A stretch of DNA of 64,000 bases from Nocardioides daejeonensis (GTDB lineage Bacteria; Actinomycetota; Actinomycetes; Propionibacteriales; Nocardioidaceae), in the NCBI RefSeq assembly GCF_003194585.1, contig NZ_QHKZ01000002.1, positions 186,001 to 250,000 of the forward strand. The letters run 5' to 3'. How positions within the stretch are numbered: position 1 is the first letter of the stretch; every line of letters starts with the position of its first letter. Shown here piece by piece: positions 19,629 to 28,829 of the stretch. The translations under genes and the position numbers were made by a program. Below the pieces are notes generated by a model that saw only the letters and a program-made list of their open reading frames with translations, made no database searches and was not told the DNA's origin.

Positions 19629-20351
19629 ATGGCCCGCGTGAACATCGTGAGAGAACGGCACCAGCACGGCATCGAGATCCTCCGCATCGATCGCCCCGAG
19701 CGCCGCAACGCCCTCGACACCGCGACCCTCCAGGCGCTGAACGCGGCACTCGCCGAGCTCGCCGCGGACGACGAGCTGCGCGCTGTGGTCCTCTCCACCA
19801 CCTCGACCTCCGCCTTCTGCGCGGGTGCGGACGTCTCCGAGCCGCTGGACGCGGACGGCGGAGTGGCGCGGATGGAGGCTTTCGCCGAGCTCTACCAGCG
19901 CGTGGAGGGAACTCCGGTCCCGACGATCGCGGTCTGTGTCGGCAACTGCGTCGGCGGCGGCGCGGAGGTCGTCGCGGGCTGTGACCTCCGCGTCGCCGGC
20001 GACAACCTGGCACTGGCCTGGTCCGGTGCCCGCCTCGGGGTGCCCGTCGGCCCCGCCCGCCTGACCCAGCTCGTGGGACTGGCACGGGCGAAGGAACTGG
20101 TCTACACCGGGCGGGCGATCGGCGCCGAGGAGGCTCGGCGGATCGGCCTGGTGGAGCACGTCGTCCCTGCGGAGGAGGCCGAGACTACGGGCCTGCGGTT
20201 GGCCGAGCAGATCGCGCAGCAGTCACCCTCCGGCGTACGCACCTTGAAGACGATGTTCCGCGAACTGGAGCAGACCGCCGAGCGCGTCGACTACGAGAAC
20301 GCGCATCTGCTCGAGTTCCAGCGCAGCGGCGCGGGCCTGCCGCAAGGCTGA
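19629..20351 (+). CDS. Enoyl-CoA hydratase/isomerase family protein
   Basis: The protein has 240 residues of the crotonase fold: RIDRPERRNALD near residue 19, the oxyanion-hole segment TSAFCAGADVSE near 60, and VGNCVGGGAEVVAGCDLRVA near 100. It acts on CoA thioesters, most often hydrating enoyl-CoA in beta-oxidation, though the family is diverse. No other beta-oxidation gene is adjacent. The ATG has no clear ribosome binding site, in keeping with leaderless initiation. Confidence 0.88.
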   Translation: MARVNIVRERHQHGIEILRIDRPERRNALDTATLQALNAALAELAADDELRAVVLSTTSTSAFCAGADVSEPLDADGGVARMEAFAELYQRVEGTPVPTIAVCVGNCVGGGAEVVAGCDLRVAGDNLALAWSGARLGVPVGPARLTQLVGLARAKELVYTGRAIGAEEARRIGLVEHVVPAEEAETTGLRLAEQIAQQSPSGVRTLKTMFRELEQTAERVDYENAHLLEFQRSGAGLPQG

Positions 20352-20409
20352 TTCCACCACCCGGGAGACGGCCTCATGTCATGCTGGCGTGGGGAGGAGT
20401 GACGGAGCA

Positions 20410-21549
20410 ATGGGCCTGGACGTGTTGAGCCTGCGGGTCGCCTTCGTGATCACGGCGGTCATCATGGCTGCCCTCTTCTACTTCATCTCGTTCCGGTCGA
20501 CCCGTTCGGCCTACAGCCGCTGGTGGTGCCTGAGCCTCGTCCTCTTCCTGGCCGGCTCCTCGGGCTTCCTGCTCAACGGCACCGACCATCAGGTGTGGGC
20601 GAACCCGGCCGGCAACACCCTCACCGTGGCAGGCTGCGTGCTGGCCTGGGCGGCGGCGCGCTCGCTGCGTACGACCGTGCGCCCGCTACGGCTGGGAGCG
20701 GTGCCCGTGCTGGTGACCCTGGCCGCGGCTGTGGCGGGCGACCCGGCACACGACACGTGGTCGGGTGGGGCGGTGTTCCTGCTCTGCATGGCCTCGCTCT
20801 TCGCCGTCATCGCCACCGACCTCTGGCGCCTCGACCGCGGAGACCCCGAGGCGGCGGCACGGTGGCTCGCCGTCCTGGCGGCACTCAGCAGTGTGTTCTA
20901 CGTCGGCCGCTGTGGGGGGTTCCTGGCGTGGGGTCCCCACAGCGACCGCTTCCAGACCTGGTTCGGATCCCAGCCGACGATCCTGCTCAACCTGGTCTTC
21001 CTGATCGCGGTCTGCTTCACGATGTCGGCGCTCTCCACCGAGCAGTCGCTGCGTGATCTCCAGCGTCGAGCCACCCACGACGCGTTGACCGGGCTGCTCA
21101 ACCGCGACGGCTTCGAGCGTCTGGCCACTGCCGAGCTCGCCCGGCTCCGGCGGTCCAGGAGCTCCGGGTCGCTGCTCCTGGCCGATCTCGATCAGTTCAA
21201 GGCGATCAACGACACCCAGGGGCACGCCGTCGGGGACGAAGCACTCCGGAGGTTCGCCGAGGTGTGCATGCGCGTCGGCCGCTCCACCGACCTGATCGCC
21301 CGGTACGGCGGCGAGGAGTTCGCCGTTCTCCTGCCCGGAGCCGACCTGGACCGGGCAGCCGAAGCCGCCGGCCGGGTGGCGGATGCCCTACGCCGGACGA
21401 CCCTCTCTGTGGGCATCGCGATGCCCACGGTCAGCTGGGGCATCGTCGCAATCGACCCGGACCGGACCTTGGAGGAGCTGCTTCTCGCTGCCGACCAGGC
21501 CCTGTACGACGCCAAGCAGCAGGGGCGTGACCGCGTGGTTCGCCGCTGA
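20410..21549 (+). CDS. Membrane diguanylate cyclase (7TM + GGDEF)
   Basis: The protein has 379 residues. About seven hydrophobic segments fill residues 1-210. A GGDEF domain follows: HDALTGLLNRDGFERL, DLDQFKAINDTQGHAVGD and an active-site YGGEEF. RSTD five residues ahead of GGEEF fits the inhibitory RxxD site. It should make cyclic di-GMP from GTP under control of its membrane sensor part. ATG at 20410 is chosen over GTG at 20389; GGAGGAG precedes it. It is convergent with ddl. Confidence 0.9.
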   Translation: MGLDVLSLRVAFVITAVIMAALFYFISFRSTRSAYSRWWCLSLVLFLAGSSGFLLNGTDHQVWANPAGNTLTVAGCVLAWAAARSLRTTVRPLRLGAVPVLVTLAAAVAGDPAHDTWSGGAVFLLCMASLFAVIATDLWRLDRGDPEAAARWLAVLAALSSVFYVGRCGGFLAWGPHSDRFQTWFGSQPTILLNLVFLIAVCFTMSALSTEQSLRDLQRRATHDALTGLLNRDGFERLATAELARLRRSRSSGSLLLADLDQFKAINDTQGHAVGDEALRRFAEVCMRVGRSTDLIARYGGEEFAVLLPGADLDRAAEAAGRVADALRRTTLSVGIAMPTVSWGIVAIDPDRTLEELLLAADQALYDAKQQGRDRVVRR

Positions 21550-21561
21550 CGTGGCGACTGC

Positions 21562-22686
21562 TCAGCGCAGGCCCGTGTCGCGGGCGAGAGCGAGCTGGAT
21601 CAGCCGCTCGACGAGCTGGGGATAGTCGAAGCCGCTGGCCGCCCACATCTGCGGGTACATGGAGGTCGGTGTGAAGCCCGGCATGGTGTTGATCTCGTTG
21701 ACCAGAAGCTCCCCGGACGGCATCAGGAAGAAGTCGACCCGCGCGAGTCCCTCACAGCCCACAGCGCGGAAGACCTGCGCGGACATCTCGCGCACCCGAG
21801 CGATCACCTCGTCCGGCAGATCGGCCGGCAGGTCGATCGTGGTGCTCTCCTCCGGCAGGTACTTGGCTTCGAAGTCGTAGAACTCGTGGTCGCCGCCGAC
21901 CTTGATCTCGGCAGGGAGGGTCGTCTCGACGCCGCCGTCGAGGGCGCCCAGGACGCCGCACTCGATCTCACGGGCGCCGGCGGCGAACGCCTCGACCAGC
22001 ACCTTCGGATCGTGCGCCTGAGCGGTCTCGATCGCCGCGGCGAGCTCTTCGGGGCCACGAACCTTGGAGATGCCCATCGACGACCCGGCGCGAGTGGGCT
22101 TCACGAAGACCGGGTAGCCCAGCGCGGCGATCCGCTCTCGGCAGTCGGTCTCGTCGGCGCGCCAATCGTGTGCGGTGACCACCACGGAGGGGACGGTGGG
22201 CAGGCCGGCACCGGCGAGCACCACCTTCGTCACGGCCTTGTCCATCCCGATCGCCGAGGCCAGCACTCCGGACCCGACGTACCGCACGCCCGCCATCTCG
22301 AGCAGGCCCTGCACGGTGCCGTCCTCGCCCCAGGGGCCGTGCAGCAGAGGAAAGACGACGTCGACCGAGCCGAGCACGCTCGGCGGCGCACCAGCCGCGG
22401 ATACGACCAGCTCGGCGCCGCCTGCAACGGCGTTGAGGCTCACCAGGTCCCCGGAGCCGTCGACCTCGGGCAGCTCCTCGGCGCTACGGATCCGCAGCCG
22501 CTCGGGATCGCCGTCCGCAAGCACCCAGCGCCCGTCGGTGGCGATCCCCACCGGGATCACGTCGTACGCCGCCCGGTCGATCGTCGCCAAGACGCTTCCG
22601 GCGGTCGCGCACGAGATCACGTGCTCGCTCGAGCGACCCCCGAAGACGACGGCGATCCTGGGCTTGGGCTGCTGCTGTGAAGTCAT
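21562..22686 (-). CDS. ddl: D-alanine--D-alanine ligase
   Basis: The protein has 374 residues. Ddl/ATP-grasp motifs are RIAVVFGGRSSEHVISC at the N-terminus, FPLLHGPWGEDGTVQGLLE near 115, VKPTRAGSSMGI near 205, then ECGVLG and LVNEINTMPGFTPTSMYP. It makes the D-Ala-D-Ala dipeptide for peptidoglycan. The ending GFTPTSMYP is the usual D-Ala form. It follows pyrE by 21 bases on the same strand. Confidence 0.96.
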   Translation of the reverse strand: MTSQQQPKPRIAVVFGGRSSEHVISCATAGSVLATIDRAAYDVIPVGIATDGRWVLADGDPERLRIRSAEELPEVDGSGDLVSLNAVAGGAELVVSAAGAPPSVLGSVDVVFPLLHGPWGEDGTVQGLLEMAGVRYVGSGVLASAIGMDKAVTKVVLAGAGLPTVPSVVVTAHDWRADETDCRERIAALGYPVFVKPTRAGSSMGISKVRGPEELAAAIETAQAHDPKVLVEAFAAGAREIECGVLGALDGGVETTLPAEIKVGGDHEFYDFEAKYLPEESTTIDLPADLPDEVIARVREMSAQVFRAVGCEGLARVDFFLMPSGELLVNEINTMPGFTPTSMYPQMWAASGFDYPQLVERLIQLALARDTGLR

Positions 22687-22707
22687 GACGGGGACCGACC
22701 CTAACCC

Positions 22708-23262
22708 CTAGACGGCGTCCAGCTGTGCCTTGGTCAGCACGGGCCGGACCTCGAGCTCGACGTCGGCGAGCGGGTTGACGCCCTCCGGGCTGCGGTCGAT
22801 GGCGCAGACGACCGTCTCGACGATCGCTCCCGCGGCCCTCAGCTCCCGGGTGGCGTCCCGGACCGCCCCGCCGGTGGTGATGACGTCCTCGATCAGCGTG
22901 ATCCGGCGACCCTCGACCGCCGGGCCCTCCGCCAGCTTGCAGGTGCCGTACTCCTTGGCCTTCTTGCGCACGAAGAGCGCCGGCAGACCGGTCTTGGCGC
23001 TGACCATGGTGGCGATCGGCACACCGCCGAGCTCGAGCCCGCCGAGCAGCTCGGTGCCCTCGGGCAGCAGCGCCACCATCTGGGCGGCGACGCGCTCCAA
23101 CAGGTCCGGGCGCGACTCGAAGAGGTACTTGTCGAAGTACTCGCTGGCGACCTGGCCCGAGCGCAGCGTGAAGGTGCCGGTCAGACGGCAGCACGCATCG
23201 ATGTCGGCGGCGAGGGTGGCGTCGGTCGGAGGGGTGGTCTGCGCGTTCACGCAGGCCATCAT
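22708..23262 (-). CDS. pyrE: Orotate phosphoribosyltransferase
   Basis: The protein has 184 residues. The PRPP-binding motif is RRITLIEDVITTGGAVRDA near 120-138, with FTLRSGQVASEYFDKY near 32 and FVRKKAKEYGT near 98. It converts orotate to OMP in pyrimidine synthesis. The ATG at 23262 has no strong ribosome binding site; GTG nine codons... downstream (VNAQTT) is another possible start. The divergent 100-base gap to the lipoprotein gene holds both promoters. Confidence 0.94.
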   Translation of the reverse strand: MMACVNAQTTPPTDATLAADIDACCRLTGTFTLRSGQVASEYFDKYLFESRPDLLERVAAQMVALLPEGTELLGGLELGGVPIATMVSAKTGLPALFVRKKAKEYGTCKLAEGPAVEGRRITLIEDVITTGGAVRDATRELRAAGAIVETVVCAIDRSPEGVNPLADVELEVRPVLTKAQLDAV

Positions 23263-23362
23263 TCCGCATTGTTCGCTGCCTTCGGCCGGCAGGAGGAATT
23301 ACTCATGGTCGAGATCACCGCCTCGGTGCTTGGCTCGGGCGCATCGTCACGAGGAGATCGCC

Positions 23363-23845
23363 ATGCCCTACACCCCTCTCGCTGTCGCGCGCCGCCTGAG
23401 CGTCGCGCTCGCCGCTGCTGTTCTCACTCTCTTGTCCGCGTGCTCGGGATCGACCGGTGAGGACGCCCTGCATCTCGACACGGACGGCGACACCCAGACC
23501 TACCGTCAGGGTGAGGACGAGCTCGTGGTCGGAACGGGTCTTCCCGACGGCTTCCCCGCGCAGATCCCCGTCATCGACGGCGCCCTCTCCGGCGGTAGCC
23601 GTGTGGTCACCGGGCAGGGAACAGCCTGGACGGTGGCCGTCACGACGGACAAGGCGCTGGCCGCTGCCGTCGACGAGGTCCGTGCCGGGTTGACCGGCGC
23701 CGGTCTCGACGAGGTCCTCGCCTCGACCGGTCCCGAGGGCGGTGTGTTGGGCTACGAAGGGACGGACCATCTCGTTCAGGTGGCCATCACCCCGGCAGAC
23801 GTCGGCACAGCCCTCACCTACACGGTCGCGGAGAAGGCGATCTAG
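23363..23845 (+). CDS. Small lipoprotein of unknown function
   Basis: The protein has 160 residues. GAGGAG precedes the ATG at 23363. A lipoprotein signal has lipobox LLSAC near residues 24-28, followed by an acidic linker and a compact domain (LPDGFPAQIPVIDGALSGGS, TAWTVAVTTDKALAAAVDEV). I do not recognise a named family. Its stop codon abuts the GTG of the large LuxR-type regulator (TAG then GTG), so the two are likely co-transcribed and the lipoprotein may feed a signal or be a target. Confidence 0.8.
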   Translation: MPYTPLAVARRLSVALAAAVLTLLSACSGSTGEDALHLDTDGDTQTYRQGEDELVVGTGLPDGFPAQIPVIDGALSGGSRVVTGQGTAWTVAVTTDKALAAAVDEVRAGLTGAGLDEVLASTGPEGGVLGYEGTDHLVQVAITPADVGTALTYTVAEKAI

Positions 23846-26368
23846 GTGCCAGGCGGTCTACGGGGGCGCGAGGGCCTCCTCCGTGCCATCGAGGACGAGA
23901 TCGGCCGGGGCAGACAGGTCCTCCTGACCGGCCCGCGCGGCAGCGGGCGCACCGCGCTTCTACGGCTGGTCTCGGAGCGCTCCGAGAGCCCGGTCCTTCT
24001 CGCCACGGGGATGGCGCAGCTTGCCGATCATCTCGGCATCGCCGCCACCGGACTCGACGCCTACACCAGGATCCCGAAGGAGTTGCGCGCCACCGGCACC
24101 ATGCTGTTGGTCGACGACGCCGACCAACTGGATCGACGCTCGGCAGTGCTGCTCGGTCAGCTCAGCCGAGCGGGCGTCGCTCTCGTCATGGCCTGCGTCC
24201 GCCTCGGCCACCTCGCCGACCCACTGCACGAGGAGGTACGCCGCCCCACCTGGCGTCACCTCGCGTTGCCGCCGCTTGACGATGACGACCTCCTGGCGCT
24301 GGCAGCGGACCTACTCGGAGACGAGCTGTCCGCTCCGGCCGCCGCCTACCTCCTCACTCGCTCCCGAGGAGTCCCCGGCATAGCAACCGAGCTGATCTCG
24401 GGGGCCGGCCCGGCCTTGCACACGCCGTGGGGCACGGAGCTCGGTACGCCGGAGCCGACCGACCGCCTGATCGAACTGCGCGGCGCGGCGCTGCAAGCAC
24501 TCGATCCCGTGGAGAGCGAGTGGCTGATCCGCCTCTGCGTGGCCGGGCGGCTGCCGACAAGGCTGCTACCTCGCCACGTGCTGGCGCACCTGTCCGCCGT
24601 CGACGCGGTGACCGACTCGGACGGGGTTGTCACCGCGTCCGACGAGCTGTTGTCAGACGTGGTCAGCGCACAGCTCACGCCGCAGATGTGGCGAACCGTC
24701 TGCGCCTCCACAGCAACGCAGCTGACGAGCATGGAGAACGCCGAGAGCACTACCTGGACCGCGCTGGCTGCCCTACTTCGCGTCCGCGCCGGTGAGTCGT
24801 TGTCGGCCGCCGAGGCAGTGGCTGCGGCGAGCCACGAGGTCGGGCATCAGCGCTACGCGGAGGCGTCCGATCTGCTTGCCGCAGCCGACCCGGCGACGCT
24901 CGACGCACGCCACGAGGCGGAGCTCATGCTCCTGCGCGGTGTCGTCTCGTCCGCCACGGGCGAGCACGAGGCGGCACATCGGCTTCTTCTGGCCCTATCC
25001 CGGGATCCTGCGACACCCTCCCCTCTCCTGCCTCGGATCGGCCGCGAGCTGGGCCTGCTCCATGCGGTGCGTCGACGCGATCCGCTCACGGCCATTCGCG
25101 AGGTCCAAGAGGTGGTCGACTGCGTGTCGTCCGAGCAGCGCGGCGCCCTCGAAGCCGACCTGGTGAAGTGGCATCTCATGGCGGGCCTGCCCGCGCCCGC
25201 GCTGCCCGGGGCGCGGGAGGCAGCGGCACTTGAGGAGCGCATCGGCATCGTCTTGATCGAGGCGATGATCAGCTCACTCGACGGCTCTCCCGCGCGCACC
25301 CGTGAGCTCGTCGCCGACGGGTTCGCGATGCTTGCCGCTGCCGAGAGCCCTTCGCCACATCACGGCTCACTGCTCCAGCTCTCCCACTATCTGTCCCTGG
25401 CCTTCGAAGGGCGTCTCGGCGATGCCGAGGAGTGGGCGGTCTCCCGCCGCGACAGTGCCGCGCGTGCCGCTGACCCGAGCCTCGGCATGTGGGAGTACGC
25501 CGCCGCGGAGCTCGGCCTTCACGCGGGGCGACTCTCCTGGGCACAGGGTCTGGCGCAACGTGCCGCACGCCACCTCGCTTGGCAAGACTTCACCGGCTTG
25601 TTCACCACGGCAACCGCACTTCAAGCGGCGGTCGAAGCGCGCACCGGCGACCTGGACCGCGCGGTGATGCGGCTCGACGCCTTGGGCGGCGACGCAGAGT
25701 CGGATGTCAAGGTGGCCCTGCACGCCGCACGGGTACGCGCCGAACGCCATCGACTCGCCGGTGCCCCGGAGCTCGCCGCTGCCGAGCTGCTCCACGTAGC
25801 TCGGCGAGCTCGGGCGGAGGCACATGGGCACTTGGCCACGCTCGCGTTCGATGAAGCGTGGATGCTCTGGCCGAACGCCGTGAGCGATCTCCAGGAAGGC
25901 GAGGCGGGCGCGGCCGGAACGCTCGCTGAGCTGTTGCGTGACCGACGGCGCGCTTGGGAGTGCGAGGAGCCTGCATCCTTGATCGCGGTTGCCGACACCC
26001 TGGCGGAGCGGGGCTTCGGATCGCGTGCGCTCCATTGCTGGGTCGAGATCGGACGCCGGGCCGATGCTCTCGGCAACGAACGCCTGTCAGCTCGCGCTCG
26101 ACGATCGCGTGCTGCGATCCTCACTGCGACGTCCTGCAGTCGGTGGCCGTCGGGAGGCGATCTCAGCAGCCTGACAGCGCGCGAGTCCGAGATCGCCACG
26201 CTCGCAGCGGCACGAGTGCGGAGCCGGGAGATCGGCACGCGCCTGGGCCTCTCTGTCCGCACCGTCGACAACCACATGGCACGGATCCTCCGCAAGCTCG
26301 GCATGAGCCGCCGCTCAGAGCTCGAGCAGCTCGACTGGCACACCGATCGGCGCGACCGAGACGTCTAG
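23846..26368 (+). CDS. Large LuxR-family (LAL/STAND-type) transcriptional regulator 1
   Basis: The protein has 840 residues. The N-terminal nucleotide-binding region has LLTGPRGSGRTALLRLV at about 27-43, where Arg replaces the usual P-loop Lys, and a Walker B-like MLLVDDADQLDRRS near 91. A long helical repeat region rich in Ala and Arg follows, then a LuxR helix-turn-helix from about 776 (LTARESEIATLAAARVRSRE, SVRTVDNHMARILRKLG). It begins directly after the lipoprotein stop. Its 3' end overlaps a convergent paralogue by 54 bases, which covers the last 17 codons after the helix-turn-helix. Confidence 0.88.
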   Translation: MPGGLRGREGLLRAIEDEIGRGRQVLLTGPRGSGRTALLRLVSERSESPVLLATGMAQLADHLGIAATGLDAYTRIPKELRATGTMLLVDDADQLDRRSAVLLGQLSRAGVALVMACVRLGHLADPLHEEVRRPTWRHLALPPLDDDDLLALAADLLGDELSAPAAAYLLTRSRGVPGIATELISGAGPALHTPWGTELGTPEPTDRLIELRGAALQALDPVESEWLIRLCVAGRLPTRLLPRHVLAHLSAVDAVTDSDGVVTASDELLSDVVSAQLTPQMWRTVCASTATQLTSMENAESTTWTALAALLRVRAGESLSAAEAVAAASHEVGHQRYAEASDLLAAADPATLDARHEAELMLLRGVVSSATGEHEAAHRLLLALSRDPATPSPLLPRIGRELGLLHAVRRRDPLTAIREVQEVVDCVSSEQRGALEADLVKWHLMAGLPAPALPGAREAAALEERIGIVLIEAMISSLDGSPARTRELVADGFAMLAAAESPSPHHGSLLQLSHYLSLAFEGRLGDAEEWAVSRRDSAARAADPSLGMWEYAAAELGLHAGRLSWAQGLAQRAARHLAWQDFTGLFTTATALQAAVEARTGDLDRAVMRLDALGGDAESDVKVALHAARVRAERHRLAGAPELAAAELLHVARRARAEAHGHLATLAFDEAWMLWPNAVSDLQEGEAGAAGTLAELLRDRRRAWECEEPASLIAVADTLAERGFGSRALHCWVEIGRRADALGNERLSARARRSRAAILTATSCSRWPSGGDLSSLTARESEIATLAAARVRSREIGTRLGLSVRTVDNHMARILRKLGMSRRSELEQLDWHTDRRDRDV

Positions 26369-28744
26369 CCTCCCACGAAGGTCCTCGCGGCGGTTCACCC
26401 CGAGCTTGCGAAAGACGGCGGCCAGGTGGTTGTCGACGGTCCGCGGGGAGAGTCCAAGGGCCGCGCCGATCTCCCGACTCCGCTCGCGGTTCGCAGCCCG
26501 CATCGCGATCTCCCACTCGCGCATCGTCAACCGCATCGGGTCGGGCTCACGTGTCGGCCATCCGGTCAGGTGCCACAGACGAGTCAGCTCATCGCGCCGT
26601 CGCCGCAACCGCCGGGCATGGATCTCGCGTCCGGCATCGGCCGCGAGCTCGGCTGCCAGGGCGAGAGCATGCGCGGCCCGGCCGGCGATGGGCAGCGTGG
26701 CCAGCTCCTCCCCCACCTCCTCCAACCGCAGGGCGTCGCCGCTGAGCACCGCTCGCGCACGGCTCACACACAGATCGAGAAGGTGCGAGCGCCCGGCATG
26801 ACCGGAGAGCTGCTCGAGGAGGTCGGCACGCGGATGAAGCATGAATGCCTCGTCGAGTGCGAGCAGGCCCGAGTAGACCTCGCCGTCGTCGAGGGCATGC
26901 CGGGCAGCTACGAGCATCAGATCGGCAGCCCCCGGACGGTCCCCCGCCCAGCGGCGCCGTTCAGCGCCCATCCGGGCGAGCCCGATACGGACGCGGGGAA
27001 GCGCCTCATCCTCCGCCCCGAACGTCCGAGCGAGGCTCTCGGCCTCCGCCAGTCTGCCCAGTCGAGCAAGGCTTGCCACCTGGAGCGCACGCGCCGGAAC
27101 AAGGAGTCCGGTCGAGTCCCGCCACTCCAGATGCTGGCAGGCAAGCACAGAGAGCGCCAGGGCATCATGGAGGCGGCCCGCATGGAGGGCGATCTTCGCA
27201 CGGTTGTATCCCCACAGACCTGCGCCCGGGTCATCGGCCGCCGCTGCGGCGCGGTACTGGCTGTCTGCGAGGTCAGAGGCAGCAGCGAGCTGCCCGTCGT
27301 AGACCAAGGGAAGGAACCTGGCGAGCATGCCCATGTGATGCTCGAATCCGGACTCGTCACCGCCGTCGGCAGCATCAGCGAGTGTCGCGGCTGCGTGGAG
27401 CTCCCCTCCCATCACCAAGCGCAGCGCTGAGGAGGTCGCATCGTCTGCGGGAAGGGTTTCGCCACCTGAAGCCGCGCGCTCGCCGAGGAGCACCTCGCGG
27501 CGGAGCAGCCCGGCGAGCACCTCTCGCCGACTCTGTCCCTCCGGCAGTCGATGCCTGACGGACCGAATCCGGCGGGCAAGCTCCTGCTGATCCGCCATTC
27601 CGTCGCGCAGCACTTCCAGCCATGCACGAGCGACCCGCAGGAGTACCTCGGGCTCTTCGGAGGCGGCGGCGAGCACGTCGAGTATCTCCAGCGCCTCGGG
27701 GCGGTGCCCGAGGGCTGCCAGTGCTTCAGCACGCAGCAGATCCTCGTCGGCCCGCCCGGTCGGCGTGGTCCCGAGAAGACCGAGGATCTCCGTCGATCTT
27801 CCTGACCTGAGCAACCAGGTGCCGACCGCGACCAGCTGGTCGCGGTCGTCGGCGGCGCCACGCAGAACCTTCGCCCGGAGTGATGCAGGACCGTTGAACT
27901 CGTCGTGGTCCACCGTTCGCAGGCGCCATCGATGCCGGTCCGCATGCGTGAAGACCGCATCGACCGCCAGCCCTCCTGCCGCGACGAGCTTGTCCTGGGC
28001 CACGACAGCGACGCCGCGCCCCAGCAGCTCGTCGTACGGCGCTCGGTCGCGGATGCCTGCGGGCATCCCGTCGGCGAGGACCAGGGTGACCAACGCCTGC
28101 CATGCGGACTCGTCCATGCCGTCGATCGACTGGCCACCGGCACGGAGAGCGGACCGGACGGTGTCGCGCGCCCAGGTCGTCTCGCGCGCCAGTGTCGACG
28201 CCACCGCCGGGAGCCCACGGCTCCGACTCACCAGGCTGACCGCGAGCGGGGCGGAGAGCTGATGCCCCACCACGCTTCGCGCGAGCTCGAGCAGGGCGGT
28301 CTCCCCCAACGGTTGCAGCTCCACGGCCGGCCAGGCCCGCGCCAGCGAGACCAGTGACGGCGGCAGTGACTCCGACGAACGACAGCCGAGCACGACGAGC
28401 CCGCCCTGACGTGCCACCTGCGCTACCAGCGTCTGCGAGGCGAGATCGAGCTTCTCCATGTCGTCGACGACCAGCGGGCCTGCACCGGGCACAGCGAACT
28501 CCCGATAGATGCGTCCCGCCCCTGCCTCGACCAGGCCAGCAGCCGCGAGGGTGGGCGCGAAGGGGACGAACGGCGTCCCCGGCACTGAATCAGCGCCACG
28601 GACCAGCGGCACGTCGAACTTCGCGGCACAAGCCTCGAGCACGGCACTCAGGCCGACTCCACGCGGGCCGGAGACGTAGGTCGACCGGGCAGCCCGAATG
28701 TGGGAGACGATCGCAGCAACCTCGTCGGTCCGTCCGATCAACAC
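26315..28744 (-). CDS. Large LuxR-family (LAL/STAND-type) transcriptional regulator 2
   Basis: The protein has 809 residues and is a clear paralogue of its convergent neighbour: shared segments include LHAGRL, HL.W.D.TGL and DEA.ML in the helical region. The P-loop region reads SGPRGVGLSAVLE (about 25-37), where Leu replaces the catalytic Lys, with VVDDMEKLD near 93. The LuxR helix-turn-helix starts near 739 (LTMREWEIAMRAANRE, SPRTVDNHLAAVFRKLG). Loss of the P-loop Lys argues for weak or no ATP hydrolysis. The target genes are unknown. Confidence 0.88.
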   Translation of the reverse strand: MLIGRTDEVAAIVSHIRAARSTYVSGPRGVGLSAVLEACAAKFDVPLVRGADSVPGTPFVPFAPTLAAAGLVEAGAGRIYREFAVPGAGPLVVDDMEKLDLASQTLVAQVARQGGLVVLGCRSSESLPPSLVSLARAWPAVELQPLGETALLELARSVVGHQLSAPLAVSLVSRSRGLPAVASTLARETTWARDTVRSALRAGGQSIDGMDESAWQALVTLVLADGMPAGIRDRAPYDELLGRGVAVVAQDKLVAAGGLAVDAVFTHADRHRWRLRTVDHDEFNGPASLRAKVLRGAADDRDQLVAVGTWLLRSGRSTEILGLLGTTPTGRADEDLLRAEALAALGHRPEALEILDVLAAASEEPEVLLRVARAWLEVLRDGMADQQELARRIRSVRHRLPEGQSRREVLAGLLRREVLLGERAASGGETLPADDATSSALRLVMGGELHAAATLADAADGGDESGFEHHMGMLARFLPLVYDGQLAAASDLADSQYRAAAAADDPGAGLWGYNRAKIALHAGRLHDALALSVLACQHLEWRDSTGLLVPARALQVASLARLGRLAEAESLARTFGAEDEALPRVRIGLARMGAERRRWAGDRPGAADLMLVAARHALDDGEVYSGLLALDEAFMLHPRADLLEQLSGHAGRSHLLDLCVSRARAVLSGDALRLEEVGEELATLPIAGRAAHALALAAELAADAGREIHARRLRRRRDELTRLWHLTGWPTREPDPMRLTMREWEIAMRAANRERSREIGAALGLSPRTVDNHLAAVFRKLGVNRREDLRGRLDVSVAPIGVPVELLEL

Positions 28745-28773
28745 GCACGAAGACTAGTGCGACCACGCCGAGG

Positions 28774-28815
28774 GTGTGGCTGGAATCGGGAGTTCTCCCC
28801 CGATTCCAGCCACAC
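28774..28815. terminator. Perfect 17-bp hairpin after the secreted-protein gene
   Basis: GTGTGGCTGGAATCGGG (28774-28790) is exactly complementary to 28799-28815, around an 8-base loop. It lies 14 bases beyond the stop of the secreted-protein gene (complement strand) and upstream of LuxR-type regulator 2, so it likely ends the former transcript. Confidence 0.75.
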
Positions 28816-28829
28816 GGAAGGCGATCGGC

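Noticed and set aside
26315..26368. Frameshift or assembly error explaining the overlap of the two LuxR-type regulators
   Set aside because: Both reading frames are intact through their helix-turn-helix and stop codons, and the overlapped codons lie beyond the conserved domains.
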